Origin: Lojkania enalia
Lineage: Eukaryota > Ascomycota > Dothideomycetes > Pleosporales
Assembly (NCBI GenBank): GCA_010094045.1
Contig: ML986583.1
Coordinates: forward strand, 33,951 to 97,950
Direction of reading: 5' to 3'
DNA length: 64,000 bases
Below are positions 47,199 through 58,023 of this stretch, piece after piece. Each line of letters starts with the position of its first letter. The stretch's first letter is position 1. Under the pieces are notes generated by a model that saw nothing but the letters and a program-made list of their open reading frames with translations, had not been told where the DNA came from and did no database searches. The position numbers and the translations under genes are program-made.

Positions 47199-48890
47199 CT
47201 ATTCTCTCGCTCTGTTCCGCGAACTCCCCATCCACTTCCCCTCATCGTGACTGCTGAACGCATTCTTCATCCCCATGCCATTCCTTAGCTTGTTCTCCCT
47301 TTGAACCACACTCAACGGCAGATCCTTACCAACCCCAAAGAGGACAAACGCCGCCCATTTCCACCTAAATGGATTAATCACAACGGAGAAAACGAACCAG
47401 TAAATGAGTTCCGAGTACGTGAAGAAATCGAAGGCGCCGCCGGGCGCCTGGGCCTTGATCCACCGCGTCATGTCGATCCAGCGCTTCATCCACCAGGTCC
47501 TAGGCCGTGCCAACGGATCCACGAGATACATGAGCAGGAACCGCGTGTAGATGCCGATGTGGTAGTTTCCCACTGACCCAATGGCGTTGACATACGTGCA
47601 GTTATTGGCGCAGATGTCTGGGTGCTCGGGCGGGAAGACCTGCAGATACCAATTGGGGGGGGCGTACGGCTCTTGGAAGACATCGTCCGGCAAGAAGGAT
47701 AGGGATGGCCGCTTGTATCCCGTGGCCATTATGATGATATCTGCTTCGATGAGCTGCTCGACACCAGGTCCGCCCTTGGGCACGCCTTGGCTCCGGCGGC
47801 TGAATTTCACGCCGGTGGGTATGATCTCGAGGATGTCGCCGCGCAGCCAGGAGGCCTTCCCCGACCGGACGAGGTCGAGCACTGCGTCGTTTACCATGGG
47901 CGTCTCGGTGAAGATGCCTTTGTTGCTGTTGCGTGGCGGGCTGATGTCGTACAGATCGCGGTAGAAGAACAGGCGGAGGATGTCTTCCGGGATCCACGAG
48001 AAGATCGTCTCGCTACCGAAGATGTTAAGTGCAAGGAGCATGTCGATTAGCGGGTTTCGCGGGATGATCCATTTCTCGGAGCGGGCGAGCACGTTGGTGT
48101 GGAATGCGTCTTCCGCTGCGACAAATTCTAAAGCCTCCACGGCCGAGGCACCCCCGCCGATTATGGCCACTTTTCTCCCCTTGGCTACTTTCCCGTCCAG
48201 CTGCGAGCTGTGGTATATCTCGCCTTCGAACTTGCCCTGGCCCGGGATCTGGGGCATTTTCGGGTCGCCGCATGTGCCAATCGCGGCGATGACGCCGTCG
48301 AAGCGCCCGTTGGACGGGTCGTTGATGATCCAGCGGCCATGGGGGTCCCGATATACCTTCTCCACGCGTGTGTTGAAGGATGTCTTGTCCTCGAGCCCGT
48401 AGCGTTCCCATAGCGAGATGATCTCAGAGACTATTTGCCGCCGGTCCGGATACCCTCGCTTCCATTTCACGCTCGGGTGGAAGCGATACATGATGCTGTG
48501 GATTTGGAGACCTGAAGTGTTGTTTACTTTCTGTATTGAATTAGTTCGACCATATGTTGTTTGCGGCACAGTATAGTTGATTGATGGATGCCTTTCGAGC
48601 TCTGAAAGTTACATATGCTTGCGGGGTGTCCTTACGCTCCATATTCCGCCTAGATGCTTCCGTGGTCCGGCTTCGAAGATCCGGCAATCGAAGCCGTGAC
48701 CCACACAGTGCGAGGCTGCGGACACACCGGTCAATCCCGCGCCAATGACTGCGATTTTAGGACGGCTGAGATTAGGGTGGGGCGGTGGTGCGGTCGGCGA
48801 TAGTAGTTTATCAAGAACCCATTGTAGGATTTGGTAGAGGAATAGGATAGGGTGCGTTAATAAGTATTCTAGCAAGCCTTCAACTGCCAT
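47199..48890 (-). CDS. flavin-containing monooxygenase (FMO/Baeyer-Villiger-like)
   Basis: Exons 48890-48636 and 48530-47199 (105-bp intron) give 528 residues. A hydrophobic N-terminal segment (about 8-30, LTHPILFLYQILQWVL) may anchor it to the ER. Then come the FAD Rossmann motif IAVIGAGLTGVSAASHC, GGIWS, the FMO-type patch FEGEIYHSSQL (F-x-G-x-x-x-H-x-x, as in F-x-G-x-x-x-H-S), the NADPH motif VAIIGGGASAVEALEF and ADIIIMATGYKRP near residue 350. The splice gives GGIWS-KVNNTSGLQIHS. It probably oxygenates a soft nucleophile or ketone using NADPH and O2; the substrate is unknown. Membrane-proximal aromatic stretches at the C-terminus (IYWFVFSVVINPF) are consistent with membrane association. 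Confidence 0.9.
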
Positions 48891-49558
48891 GATGAGCTCT
48901 GAATATCAATTCACGGCAATGCGTTGCGAAGGGACGGGGGACGGGACAATTGGATTGATGGTGGGGAAAAGAGAGGGGTTTCGCCGTCGGAATTCAATGG
49001 ATGGGGGTTGAGAGCAATGGCTTATATCAAGTAGGTGTTACCTGATTACAGGGCGTGATGTCATGGTGTTCAGGTACCCGCTCCAGATTTGTTTGGCATG
49101 TGAAGCTCCTGACGCAATTATTGCACGGCAAATGTATACGGCAAAATCCTAGGAGAAATCATCCTCATTATGGCCTGCATTTTCCAGGATTCGCCTCTTA
49201 ACTACGAATACCACAAACTCCCCGCAGGCAGTTGGGATGTTCAAAAGAAAGAGCTGGTGTTGTTGATTGTCGCGACGCAAGGGATCTTGGATCCTAGCAT
49301 AAGTGGCAGATTAAGAGAGAAAGCTTGGGCCATAAACTAGGCGCTTTTCGGTTAATGGCTTTGCCCTCGGAACATTCACTGAAAGAGCAACTGCCTCATT
49401 CACCTTCATCTCAATTACCATACAACATGACAGCGGGGGAGAGCCTGGATACTCTGAATACGTAATTCTATTACGTAGGGTTTTCCAGGTATTCTGGACC
49501 GGGACGTTGTCAACACGTGCTTCGACCCCAAGCGCGCATCCTGGGGTCTACGAACAGT
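48891..49558. promoter_or_regulatory. divergent promoter between the monooxygenase and the PCI-domain gene
   Basis: 668 bases with no gene content. Contains an ACACGTGC site around 49513-49520 close to the PCI-gene start. Confidence 0.45.
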
Positions 49559-51316
49559 ATGGCGTTCGGCGCTTCCCTCATAGACACCTTCCTAGGGGAG
49601 GCAAACTTCGCAGTACAAGTCCGAGACAGTCTCAAGCTTCAGAGCATCCTAGTCCTCGAGCCACCTTTTGAGCCTGTCTACCTCCAACTCATCGAGCAGC
49701 TCAAAAGTTCTTACCCTAGCGCAGATGAAAAGGCAATTGACAAGCTGCAAGAACTCATTGCGTCACTGGTGCCCCAAACGAAAGAGGAAGAAGGTGTTGA
49801 TGGTAGTATTCTTGCGCCGGGATGGAGCCAAATGGTTACGTTCTTGGCAAGCTGGTTAGCATTCATTCGAGATTTGGATCCGGCGAACCAAGGGGAGACG
49901 TATCAGAGGTTATGTGACCTACAGCAGTAAGTTATTCTATTAATTTTCATTAAATTTATTTATGCTATAATGCTATCTAGTGCTGATATGAATCGTAGGA
50001 AAGCGAACGCTGCTTTCTCCCATCCAACTAAGGGCATCCTAATCTTACCGACGCTCGTGAGATACGCGCAAGTACTGTCTCGTGTCGCCCTAGTGCTAGA
50101 TAAGAATCCTGAGTTCGCTAATCCTCTTCTCGCGGTATCTGCATCCGAAGAGGGTCGTCGAGAGTCGCTCGCAGAAAAGGCAGCCAATATCGTCCGACAA
50201 GCTTTCATCACCTGCCTCAATGACCGAAACACCGTACTCGGTGGTATCAAGAATGGAAAGCCAGATGGTAAGAAGGTTGGAATATACAAGATGGCCAACA
50301 TTTGTCTCAGAATCCTGTTTAAATCCGACAAATTAGATAACTGCCAGACAATCTTCGATAACATATCTAATTCGTCCCCACCATTAGGAATTTATCCGGC
50401 ATCGGAGCGCCTCACGTACCTCTACTACCTTGGGCGCTTTCATTTCGCTTGCACTAATTTCTATTCGGCTCAGCTTGCCTTACAGAAAGCCTATGACGAT
50501 TGCAGCCTGCGGGAGGACTGCAAGCCTCAGCGCCGCTCCATCCTAATCTATCTCATCGGCGCAAACATGCTTCTTGGCAGATTCCCAACCAATCAGGTCT
50601 ATAGCCGCTCGGAGGCTGTTGGACTACGGGAGAGATTTGAACCCCTTGCTCGAGCTATTAGAAAAGGGGATCTCGAAAGTTTTCGACGCATCACCGACCT
50701 CAACCTCACGCACGAACACGCCCGCTGGTTCTGCCGCTACCATATGTTCTACCAATTAGGCAACTACTGCGAAATCTATCTCTGGCGTTCCATCTTTCGC
50801 AAGGTCTTTCTTCTGACCGGAAAGCAGGGTGAAGGCGACCGTGCAGCAGCTACTATCAATCTCAGCGCCGTGCTTGCTGTATTTCAATACTTTGAAAGAC
50901 GCGCATTGATGAATCCTGCATTGGCACAAGCAGAAGGGGTTCCCGGCCGACGCCACATTAGCATGATATTCAACGACTTCACTCCCACAGCTTCAAAAGG
51001 TTACGTCGATCCCGATTTTGAAGGCCTAGACCTCAAGCCTTATATTAAGATACCTAATATCCTCGATATTGAAAGTATTTGTGGGAGTCTTATCATGCAA
51101 GGCTTCTTGAACGGCTTTATTAGCCACAAGTCGAAGCGGTTCGCTATTTTGGGTGCGAGGAAAGTAGGAGGTCCGCTGAAGGCAGGATTCCCGAATGTTT
51201 GGCAAACTATTAAAGCAAGGTCGAGCGAGGAGTGTCATGGGTGGAGGCATGATGGGTCTAGGGCGAGTGGGGGAACAGTAATTAGGATGAGTGGAGCGAG
51301 GCCAGCTGGGTCTTGA
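49559..51316 (+). CDS. PCI-domain protein of the PCID2/Thp1/Csn12 type
   Basis: Exons 49559-49926 and 49981-51316 give 567 residues; an alternative acceptor at 49998 would shorten it by six residues in frame. The start is ATG at 49559 (MAFGASLIDTFLGEANF). Matching features of the family: LVLEPPFEPVYLQLIEQL, AAFSHPTKGILILPTLVRYA, KKVGIYKMANICLRILFKSD, LGIYPASERLTYLYYLGRFH, LIGANMLLGRFPT and the PCI winged-helix region around IESICGSLIMQGFLNGFISH. The family includes the TREX-2 mRNA-export subunit Thp1/PCID2 and the Csn12 COP9-associated/splicing-linked protein. Sequence alone does not let me choose, though the 'YPASERLTYLYYLGRF' block is common to both. The basic Gly/Ser tail is unusual. Confidence 0.88.
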
Positions 51317-53119
51317 GAATGTTCGGATTTCTCGTGCTCCTTCTCTTTTGGTTGTGTGTTATTGAGCATATTGGCTCTTAGAGAGACCGATTAGACGCAG
51401 CTGAATACACGAGCGCAATTTCAAGTATGATATGAGAGAACGGTTTCTCCAGCTTAGATAATTCTTCATTTATTCGATATCATCAGTCTGTTGCCGTACC
51501 TCTCTCAGTAGTAGTAGGATAGCAAAACCTTATGCCACTGGCGTAGTTTGAGCCAATTCCCTTTGTTTACTCACAATTTCATAGCGTATGCTGCCAGCAT
51601 ATTGGCCAAACTCCCTACCCACACAAGTCTTCCGAATCTACACCACAAAGTCGTTCCGTTCCCTGGGCTGAAGGCTTCATCTAATTGGGCCGGTTGTGGA
51701 AAACTGTGGGTACTGTGAACTTGGTCGACAACTGGGAAGATTTAGATATATCGCCCCAACTCGCCGAACAGTGGGTCCACGGTGGAGTGGGCGCTAGGAT
51801 AGAAATCCGGATTGTCGACTGATGTGGCTAACAACGAATTATTGCTTGAAGATGCGCTGCTCTCTGTCATAGAGATTTGAAGCCCTTCCCTTGTATCGGT
51901 TGAGATGGAAGTGGATGGCATGATTCTCCCGCCTATCAACTTGAATAGATGAAGGTTAGGGGAGGGCGCGCAAGGCTTAGAGTCAGTTTTCGATGTTGGC
52001 ATCTCAGCTATTTCGGCCCCACGTTTCTGTGTCTCCGGGTTCATTGATCGAATCCTAAGAAGAAATAGGTGCTGGGGCGTTGTTGATCCACCCAGCCCAG
52101 CCTTCCTCAAATGCCCAACAACCCTCAATATATTCCTCGATAGTAGGAGACTTTCTATCCTCATCCCCCCTTATCAAGGCGGTTTCTTTCTAATCAAGAC
52201 AATTTTGCTCTACCAGCAACCGTTCGACTGCTGAAAGATTCGGAAGAGATTCCTGCAATAGATGGATTAGGCTTCCTATATAAAGGAAAAGTGAGCTTTG
52301 AGGATATTGGGATAAGACATTAGAGACTGGATCAATGAATGGAGGAAGTCTGTAATTATTCTTTCTTTCATTTAGTTCAGTAAAATCTTCCAATTCTGCC
52401 GTCATGATCATTCTGGAAATGAAATTAGGCAATTATAGTTGGAGAAATTGTTTTTATAGACAGACATCTTGGTTTGACATAAACTTTCTACTTTAACCTC
52501 AAAGACATTATGATGGTGCTGTGTTACTAGATACCTCAGTTATTCGTATTCCGGAGCTGAGCTATAGATCCTCACTTTTCTTGACAACGGCGCATGCCTT
52601 GTCCGGTGGAACTCACTAATCTGTATATTACTTCTGTCGTGTTTTAAGAATGTTTACGGATAAAATAAAAGCTAGGTTGAAATTCAGTACGTAACGTGAG
52701 CCCCTGAGACTAGTCACATTCCAATTCTGACCATTCTGTTGCCCGACTAACCCCGTTCTAACCCAAATTGCCTAACGGATGTTCTACGTATTCATGCGGA
52801 ACGCTAGGCTACACCGCGCCGCCCTAGAAATCTTGGTCAAGCTTAAAGTGACAAGATGGTATCCCATTATGTGAGATTGCACTACTCTAAGCTCTTATTC
52901 CACAGTTCGGCCTACATCACCTTGTTTTCTGCTAGTAGGAGACCTACTAGTCATATAGTTCATCAAGAAGTGTCCGTTCTAGCCTGCATGACGCTCGTCT
53001 GTAGTAAGGTCGATGAGATCATTGTGTCACATGTTTCTACTATCCTATTATAGTTGGTCTGTTTTTTTTTTAGGCCTATATAGTCCCGCCATTGCCAGCC
53101 TCTAGCCAGGCAGGCCACT
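51317..53119. other. gene-free region with weak coding-like remnants
   Basis: Minus-strand stretches 51742-52164 and 52190-52432 contain protein-like composition (LYIGSLIHLLQESLPNLSAV; IEEYIEGCWAFEEGWAGW in another frame) but are split by stops and have no recognised family. They may be a decayed gene. The rest shows nothing. Confidence 0.3.
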
Positions 53120-53800
53120 TACCCTCCTTCAATACATCAATATTTGCCTCAGCAATTGATGCTGCCTGATACGCGACACATTGGACAGCTTAGGGCAGCG
53201 TCGCAGTGTAGACTTCGCTAATTCGAGCAAAAGTTGTAACCAATTTAGTATAGCAATAATGGCCTTCCGCATTACAAGTCTATACTTCCGAAGGCTCTGG
53301 AGTCAAGTAGATAGCCAGGATCCATCGCAAGTACCGGCCTTCATTTCAATGCGTCACTCTGATGAGGGCGTAGTCATGGCATTAATTGTTAGTCGTCAAC
53401 AACTTACCTATTCTTGTCAGCCGGAATTATCACCTATATAAGCCTTCATGCTTTAGCAGCAAGAAGGTCGGCCTTTCTGTTCCTGATAATTCTAATTTTC
53501 GCCCGAGTTTATGCATTGTTATGACGACGGCCAATTTAGAAAGGTTGTAGCGCTGGAATCCACGGACGGCTTCCTCGCCCTTTTAGTCCGGCTCTGGACG
53601 CACTAGAAGGTCTAGGTCAATGGGGAGAACGGGTGGGTATTTTTCGAAAACGGCCCTACCAGTATTAAGGCTAGGTGTCCGATATGGTTGACGGTGATAG
53701 AATGTTCATAGCCATCCTCGCTGAACTTGATATGCAAGCCGATACTCTAGGCCATTGTATTGCAAATGACAGTGAGAAGAGGGACAGGTTTGCTTTGAGT
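53120..53800 (-). pseudogene. short-chain dehydrogenase/reductase relic
   Basis: Minus-strand translation in shifting frames gives LTVICNTMA, then IKFSEDGYEHSITVNHIGHL (about 53760-53670; the helix-4/5 'T.DGyE..f.vNhlgh' block), then FQRYNLSKLAVVITMHKLG (about 53550-53500; the catalytic Y-x3-K block), and finally MDPGYLLDSRAFGS (about 53350-53300; the 'DPG...SRA' block after the catalytic helix). The order and spacing fit a classical SDR from residue about 100 on. Several stops and at least two frame changes make it inactive. The N-terminal nucleotide-binding GxxxGxG part is not found. Confidence 0.6.
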
Positions 53801-54615
53801 AACCTCTTGATTTATTTCCTGAGTAAATGACTGAACAACTGAAAGCGAAGCAGGATTGAGCTTCCGGGTGGAACACTTGTATTGGGGAAGTCAGCGACTG
53901 TTGCTCTTAGCCTGGCTGTGTTCGGGTCTTGCTCGCTAGTTTCTCTCACAATGTGGAGCGCCGTGTAGGACGAATGTCCTGATAGCACGTGACGGGCGGC
54001 TAGTATAGCCAACGAACCATTGGCCTCGGCACCAAGTGCTGTGCCCCTGATGCCTGGTGTACAAGGGAACGAACGATGCTGGAGTGGTGAAGGAATTGAG
54101 CCAGTGGGGCGATAAACAAGGTGAGCGCCCGGATTCACCGACGTAATGTGCATATTTAAAAAATGACTATGTCTGGCGAGGTCGATGTTGGGGGTTACTG
54201 TGCTTTGCCACACATTGAATCCAGTGCTAAGAGTACGGAAAGCTGCTAATTGGAAGTGGGGTAGGGTACGAGAAAAGCATTGTCTTATTTGCGAGCAAGC
54301 TATAGTAGTTGATATGTCTACAACGATCCTCACGACGTTGTAATACAGCTGTTTGATTGGGGCGGTTTCATGGTTAAGCTACCTCGCAAAACGGGGCTCT
54401 CTTGGAACCATGTACCTTTCACCTGCCCTTGTGCATCGGATCCATTCCATCTGGCATGAATATATGCACAGACCATAAGCTCATGACTCGCGCTCCCAAA
54501 ATTTCCCATTCGTCCACCCCGCTGACTTACTAAACCCCCTCTTCTTTCTCTACAACATAGTAAAAGAATAAGAATAAGAATAAGAATAAAAATAAAAACA
54601 AAAAATCGTGCCACA
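53801..54615. other. intergenic; uncertain minus-strand frame and rmt2 5' flank
   Basis: A 173-codon minus-strand frame (54333-53812) has protein-like composition (GTALGAEANGSLAILAARHV) but no recognised motif, and adjoins the SDR relic; it could be part of a decayed neighbour. The last 50 bases before rmt2 are a pyrimidine-free (A/G)AATAA-type repeat at about 54563-54604 within the likely 5' leader. Confidence 0.3.
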
Positions 54616-55990
54616 ATGGATGATCCTGCCTTCCAAGTTGAAACCGATCTTCAGACTCAGAGTCTGCTTCTAGCGGCCGCAAACCACGATCTACGTGCCC
54701 TCCGCGACCTTCTACGCAACACCTCGGCCAGCGTGCAAGACCCCGAGTCCGGCTTTACTCCCTTGCACGCTGCAATTGCTGCATGCGAACCCAATGCAAG
54801 GGAAGAAACCTCGAAGCAAGTGAGTGGTTGTACGAACGGGGCTACTACGAACGGAGACGCACCGAAAGGAGAAGGTGAGCAAAGGATGACAGAGTTGGAA
54901 GCGGCTGTCAAGACAATACGCTTGCTTTTCGAGAATGGCGCAATATGGAATGACCTGGATGCAAATGGAGAGACACCAGGGTGCATCGCTCACCGGCTAG
55001 GTTTGAAGAGGCTGTATGAGCTTTGTGTCGACGCTGGCGTTCGTGCAGAGCTCCTGCTGGGCCGCTTGGACGAGTATCAACCTCTTGGTGACGAGGATTC
55101 GGAGGAGGAAGAAGATGGCGAAGACCGAGATGTCGAAGAAGTTACGAAAGGCGTAGAGGCGGTTGAGATAAGCGGAGAGGATGGACAGGACAACTCGAAT
55201 TACTTGTCGTCGATCTTGTCATTCGACCGCGATCGAATATTGGATGACTCTGCCAATGGAGTGATGATAGAGTGGGAGACTGCCTTGATGCGGCAATCAG
55301 CGGAACTCCTGCTTCCTTCGCCGGAGCTACGCGTGTTGAACGTTGGGCATGGGGTGGGCATTATCGATAGCATTCTTCAAGAGAAGTCACCCAAGTCCCA
55401 CCATATTATCGAAGCGCATCCAGATGTGCTGAAACGGATGAAAGAGCAAGGATGGTATGATAAGCCAGGAATAGTGGTTCATGAGGGCAGATGGCAGGAC
55501 ATTGTGCCCGGTCTTATCGAGAAGGGGGAGCTTTTCGATGCCATATACTTCGATACGTTCGCAGAAGAGTATAAAGCGCTACGAGAGTTCTTTACCGAGT
55601 ATGTGATTGGGCTTTTGGATCCTGCTGGGGGGGCAGATCGTGAGGGAGGAAAGTTTGGGTTTTTCAATGGCATGGGTGCTGATCGTCAGGTCTGCTACGA
55701 CGTGTATAACCAGGTATGTCTTGCTTGTAGAAAGCCGTATGACGTTGCAAACTTTCGCAACCCTGATTTTTAACTTAACTTTGTAAACCTCTACAAAGGC
55801 CTTCTCCCCAATAGTATGTACTAACAGCACTTAGATAGTTGAATTGGATCTTCTCGAAGCAGGTTTTGACACAGAATGGGAAACGATACCTGTTCCTAAT
55901 TTCGGCGAGGAAGGTCAATGGGAAGGAGTAAGGCAAAAATACTGGGTACTCCAGAATTACAAATTAGCAACATGCAGCTTCATCGAATAA
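54616..55990 (+). CDS. rmt2: protein arginine N-methyltransferase 2 (Rmt2)
   Basis: Exons 54616-55713 and 55835-55990 (121-bp intron) give 417 residues (yeast Rmt2 is about 412). Type IV enzyme: methylates the delta nitrogen of arginine, known substrate in yeast is ribosomal protein Rpl12. The N-terminus carries an ankyrin-like unit (LLLAAANHDLRALRDLLRNT and GFTPLHAAIAAC, then IRLLFENGAIWNDLDANGET). After an acidic linker (EDSEEEEDGEDRD), the methyltransferase domain holds LRVLNVGHGVGIIDSILQ (SAM motif I), HHIIEAHPDV (post I), WQDIVPGL and FDAIYFDTFAEEY (motif II). The second exon restores YNQ-IVELDLLEAGFDTEWE, the family C-terminus. It ends tail-to-tail with the next gene, 58 bases apart. 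Confidence 0.96.
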
Positions 55991-56048
55991 AGATGCAAAA
56001 CGCCACAGTCCTAACTCCAGCGCTGAATACACATTGAGATGTCATTTT

Positions 56049-57212
56049 TCAGGACCCATTGACACCGTTCACACCATTTAGCACATCCATCAGTCCATGC
56101 TCTTTCAGCAGCTTGTTGTACCTCTCCTGGTTCGGCTCCACAAGCTGTTTCGCTGCCTCTACTCCAGAAACTGGTAACCGCTTGAGACCGTGGTTCTTCA
56201 AGTTTCTCGGTACGGCCTTGGGATCCAGGAGACCAACCTGAACAAGCACAGAAGCTTGATCCCAATACATATGCTCCGAAACTAACTTTCCACCTCTCAC
56301 TCCCACAATGCTAACCATTGGAATCTCGACATACCTATCTGTAGGCGGCACACCAGGCAATATCCAGTCCACTTCATCTGTATGCGTAAAGCTGACCACC
56401 ATTTCATCAACCACCCTATCCACGCCAACCGTCCTGCTCACTAATCGCATGTCGAAATCCTCGACAAGACTTGGAATAAAAAACTCGGTATAGAATTCCT
56501 GCAGATGCCTCCTCCCAATGCCGCCCTCTAGCGTCGGCAAAATCGTCACGTGCGGACTCGCCTGACTAAACATTTGCATCGTCTTCAACGCCCCGTGTTC
56601 TGGATCGTCAATCTCGTATTTCCCCTTCCATGCCTCACTTACGAGCGGCTCGAGATCAACATCCATCTTAAACCCCTTCCTAACCACGCTCAAGGTCCTA
56701 CTCCACGCCAGATTTGCCTCGACGTTCATGTACTCTTCACCTGTCGGATCGGCAAACCCCATATCACACGTCTCATACCGGTAGCACTTCCACTCGCACT
56801 CTTCCGGCGGCGGCGACACCTGGTTACCAGCAACGTGCACCACGACCCTCAATAAACTCGGATATTTGTGCTTGGGGCTCGGCAAAACCGTGGGATAGAA
56901 AGCAGCGATGGCGCAGCAGTGCGCCATGGGCTTCGTGGCCGTCCTCAGCACCACGCTAGCCGCCTCCCCGTAGCATATGATGGCATACTGCTCGCCGAGT
57001 GCGAGGTTATTGTGTAGATTCTTCAACGCCTTGATGTACGTGTCGTGCTCAAGCGGCGAGTAGGGCATGTAGTTCACGTTGAAGCCCTCAGCTTTCCAGG
57101 ACGCGAGCAGGGCTTCTGGCGGGTGCGGGGTTGGTGCTGTGAGGCAGATGGTTGGCGGGCGCGAGTTGAAGGATAGAAAGCCGGTTGTTTGGGAGGCGGG
57201 TGGGAGTGACAT
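56049..57212 (-). CDS. dienelactone hydrolase-like / SnoaL-like two-domain protein
   Basis: Intronless, 387 residues. The N-terminal half resembles dienelactone hydrolases in layout (AEGFNVNYMPYSPL; AIICYGEAASVVL at the nucleophile elbow; AIAAFYPTVLPSP; VVVHVAGNQ), but the catalytic Cys of G-x-C-x-G reads C-Y-G-E-A, so the elbow is altered and esterase activity is doubtful. The C-terminal half (about 225-345) is a SnoaL/NTF2-like fold: a helix ending HLQEFYTEFFIP, then RLVSRTVGVDRVVDEMVVSF, RYVEIPMVSIVGVRGGKLVS and EHMYWDQASVLVQVGLL. The tail is a low-complexity NGVNGVNGS. Such fusions occur in ascomycetes with unknown function. Confidence 0.85.
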   Translation of the reverse strand: MSLPPASQTTGFLSFNSRPPTICLTAPTPHPPEALLASWKAEGFNVNYMPYSPLEHDTYIKALKNLHNNLALGEQYAIICYGEAASVVLRTATKPMAHCCAIAAFYPTVLPSPKHKYPSLLRVVVHVAGNQVSPPPEECEWKCYRYETCDMGFADPTGEEYMNVEANLAWSRTLSVVRKGFKMDVDLEPLVSEAWKGKYEIDDPEHGALKTMQMFSQASPHVTILPTLEGGIGRRHLQEFYTEFFIPSLVEDFDMRLVSRTVGVDRVVDEMVVSFTHTDEVDWILPGVPPTDRYVEIPMVSIVGVRGGKLVSEHMYWDQASVLVQVGLLDPKAVPRNLKNHGLKRLPVSGVEAAKQLVEPNQERYNKLLKEHGLMDVLNGVNGVNGS

Positions 57213-58023
57213 TATGGGTACTGTTTGTTCCTCGAAATTCAGGCTTGGAGGGGATCGCTGGTTGCTGGAGTTTTAACAATTAAGTATTGGGATTTTCATA
57301 TATAGTAGGTAGAGATGGGTAGATATGAACTAAGTGTTGCGCAATGATGTAGACAGCGATAAGACTGCCTTTTCAGGAACTCCCATTCACAAGAAGGAAA
57401 TCGAAACACGAACAAGCTCTGCGCAATCTGCGGGGACTGTCCCTCCACTTAAAACCACCGCACCCTAGTAAACTTATTCCAAGTTTCAGACACCAAAGCT
57501 GAGGCACGGGCGTGGGAAGCTCGTTCAGATCGACGTCGAGTTCGCGCGTGGCAATGACGTCAGGCCGGCGAGGTTGCCAGTCGATCGCGTTTCACGTGCG
57601 CGCCTATTGCACACCTCCATCCATGTCTACCCACCACTTGATGTTGTAGTCTATCATTGCCACGGCTTTGAGAAATAAGAGTCCTTAAGTAGGCAAATGG
57701 GGAGCCGGCGGTTGGTATAATTTTATGGTGTGTCTATTAAGCACCTCTTTTTTTTTTGGGGGGGGGGGGGGTAGGGCCACATGAGAAACATTCCCCAAGC
57801 ATGGATGTTGATGGAAGAAATGAGCAGATATATTAGACTTCCTCTTTACCCTTCCCATACAACTCTCTCTCTCCTATAATATAATATTGAAACACATCTC
57901 TTTTTCCTCTTTGGGATGTATTCAGATATATATATATATATATTCAAAATCTTAATCGCCACTTTATTCCTGTACAAGTGAACGACATACACTCGAACAA
58001 CAAGCAATACCACATCGTCCACG
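57213..58023. other. intergenic with long T/G homopolymer run and AT microsatellite
   Basis: 811 bases. A run of about ten T directly followed by about fourteen G is at 57748-57771; a TATATA run is at 57926-57942. No gene content. Holds the promoter of the SnoaL-domain gene. Confidence 0.6.
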
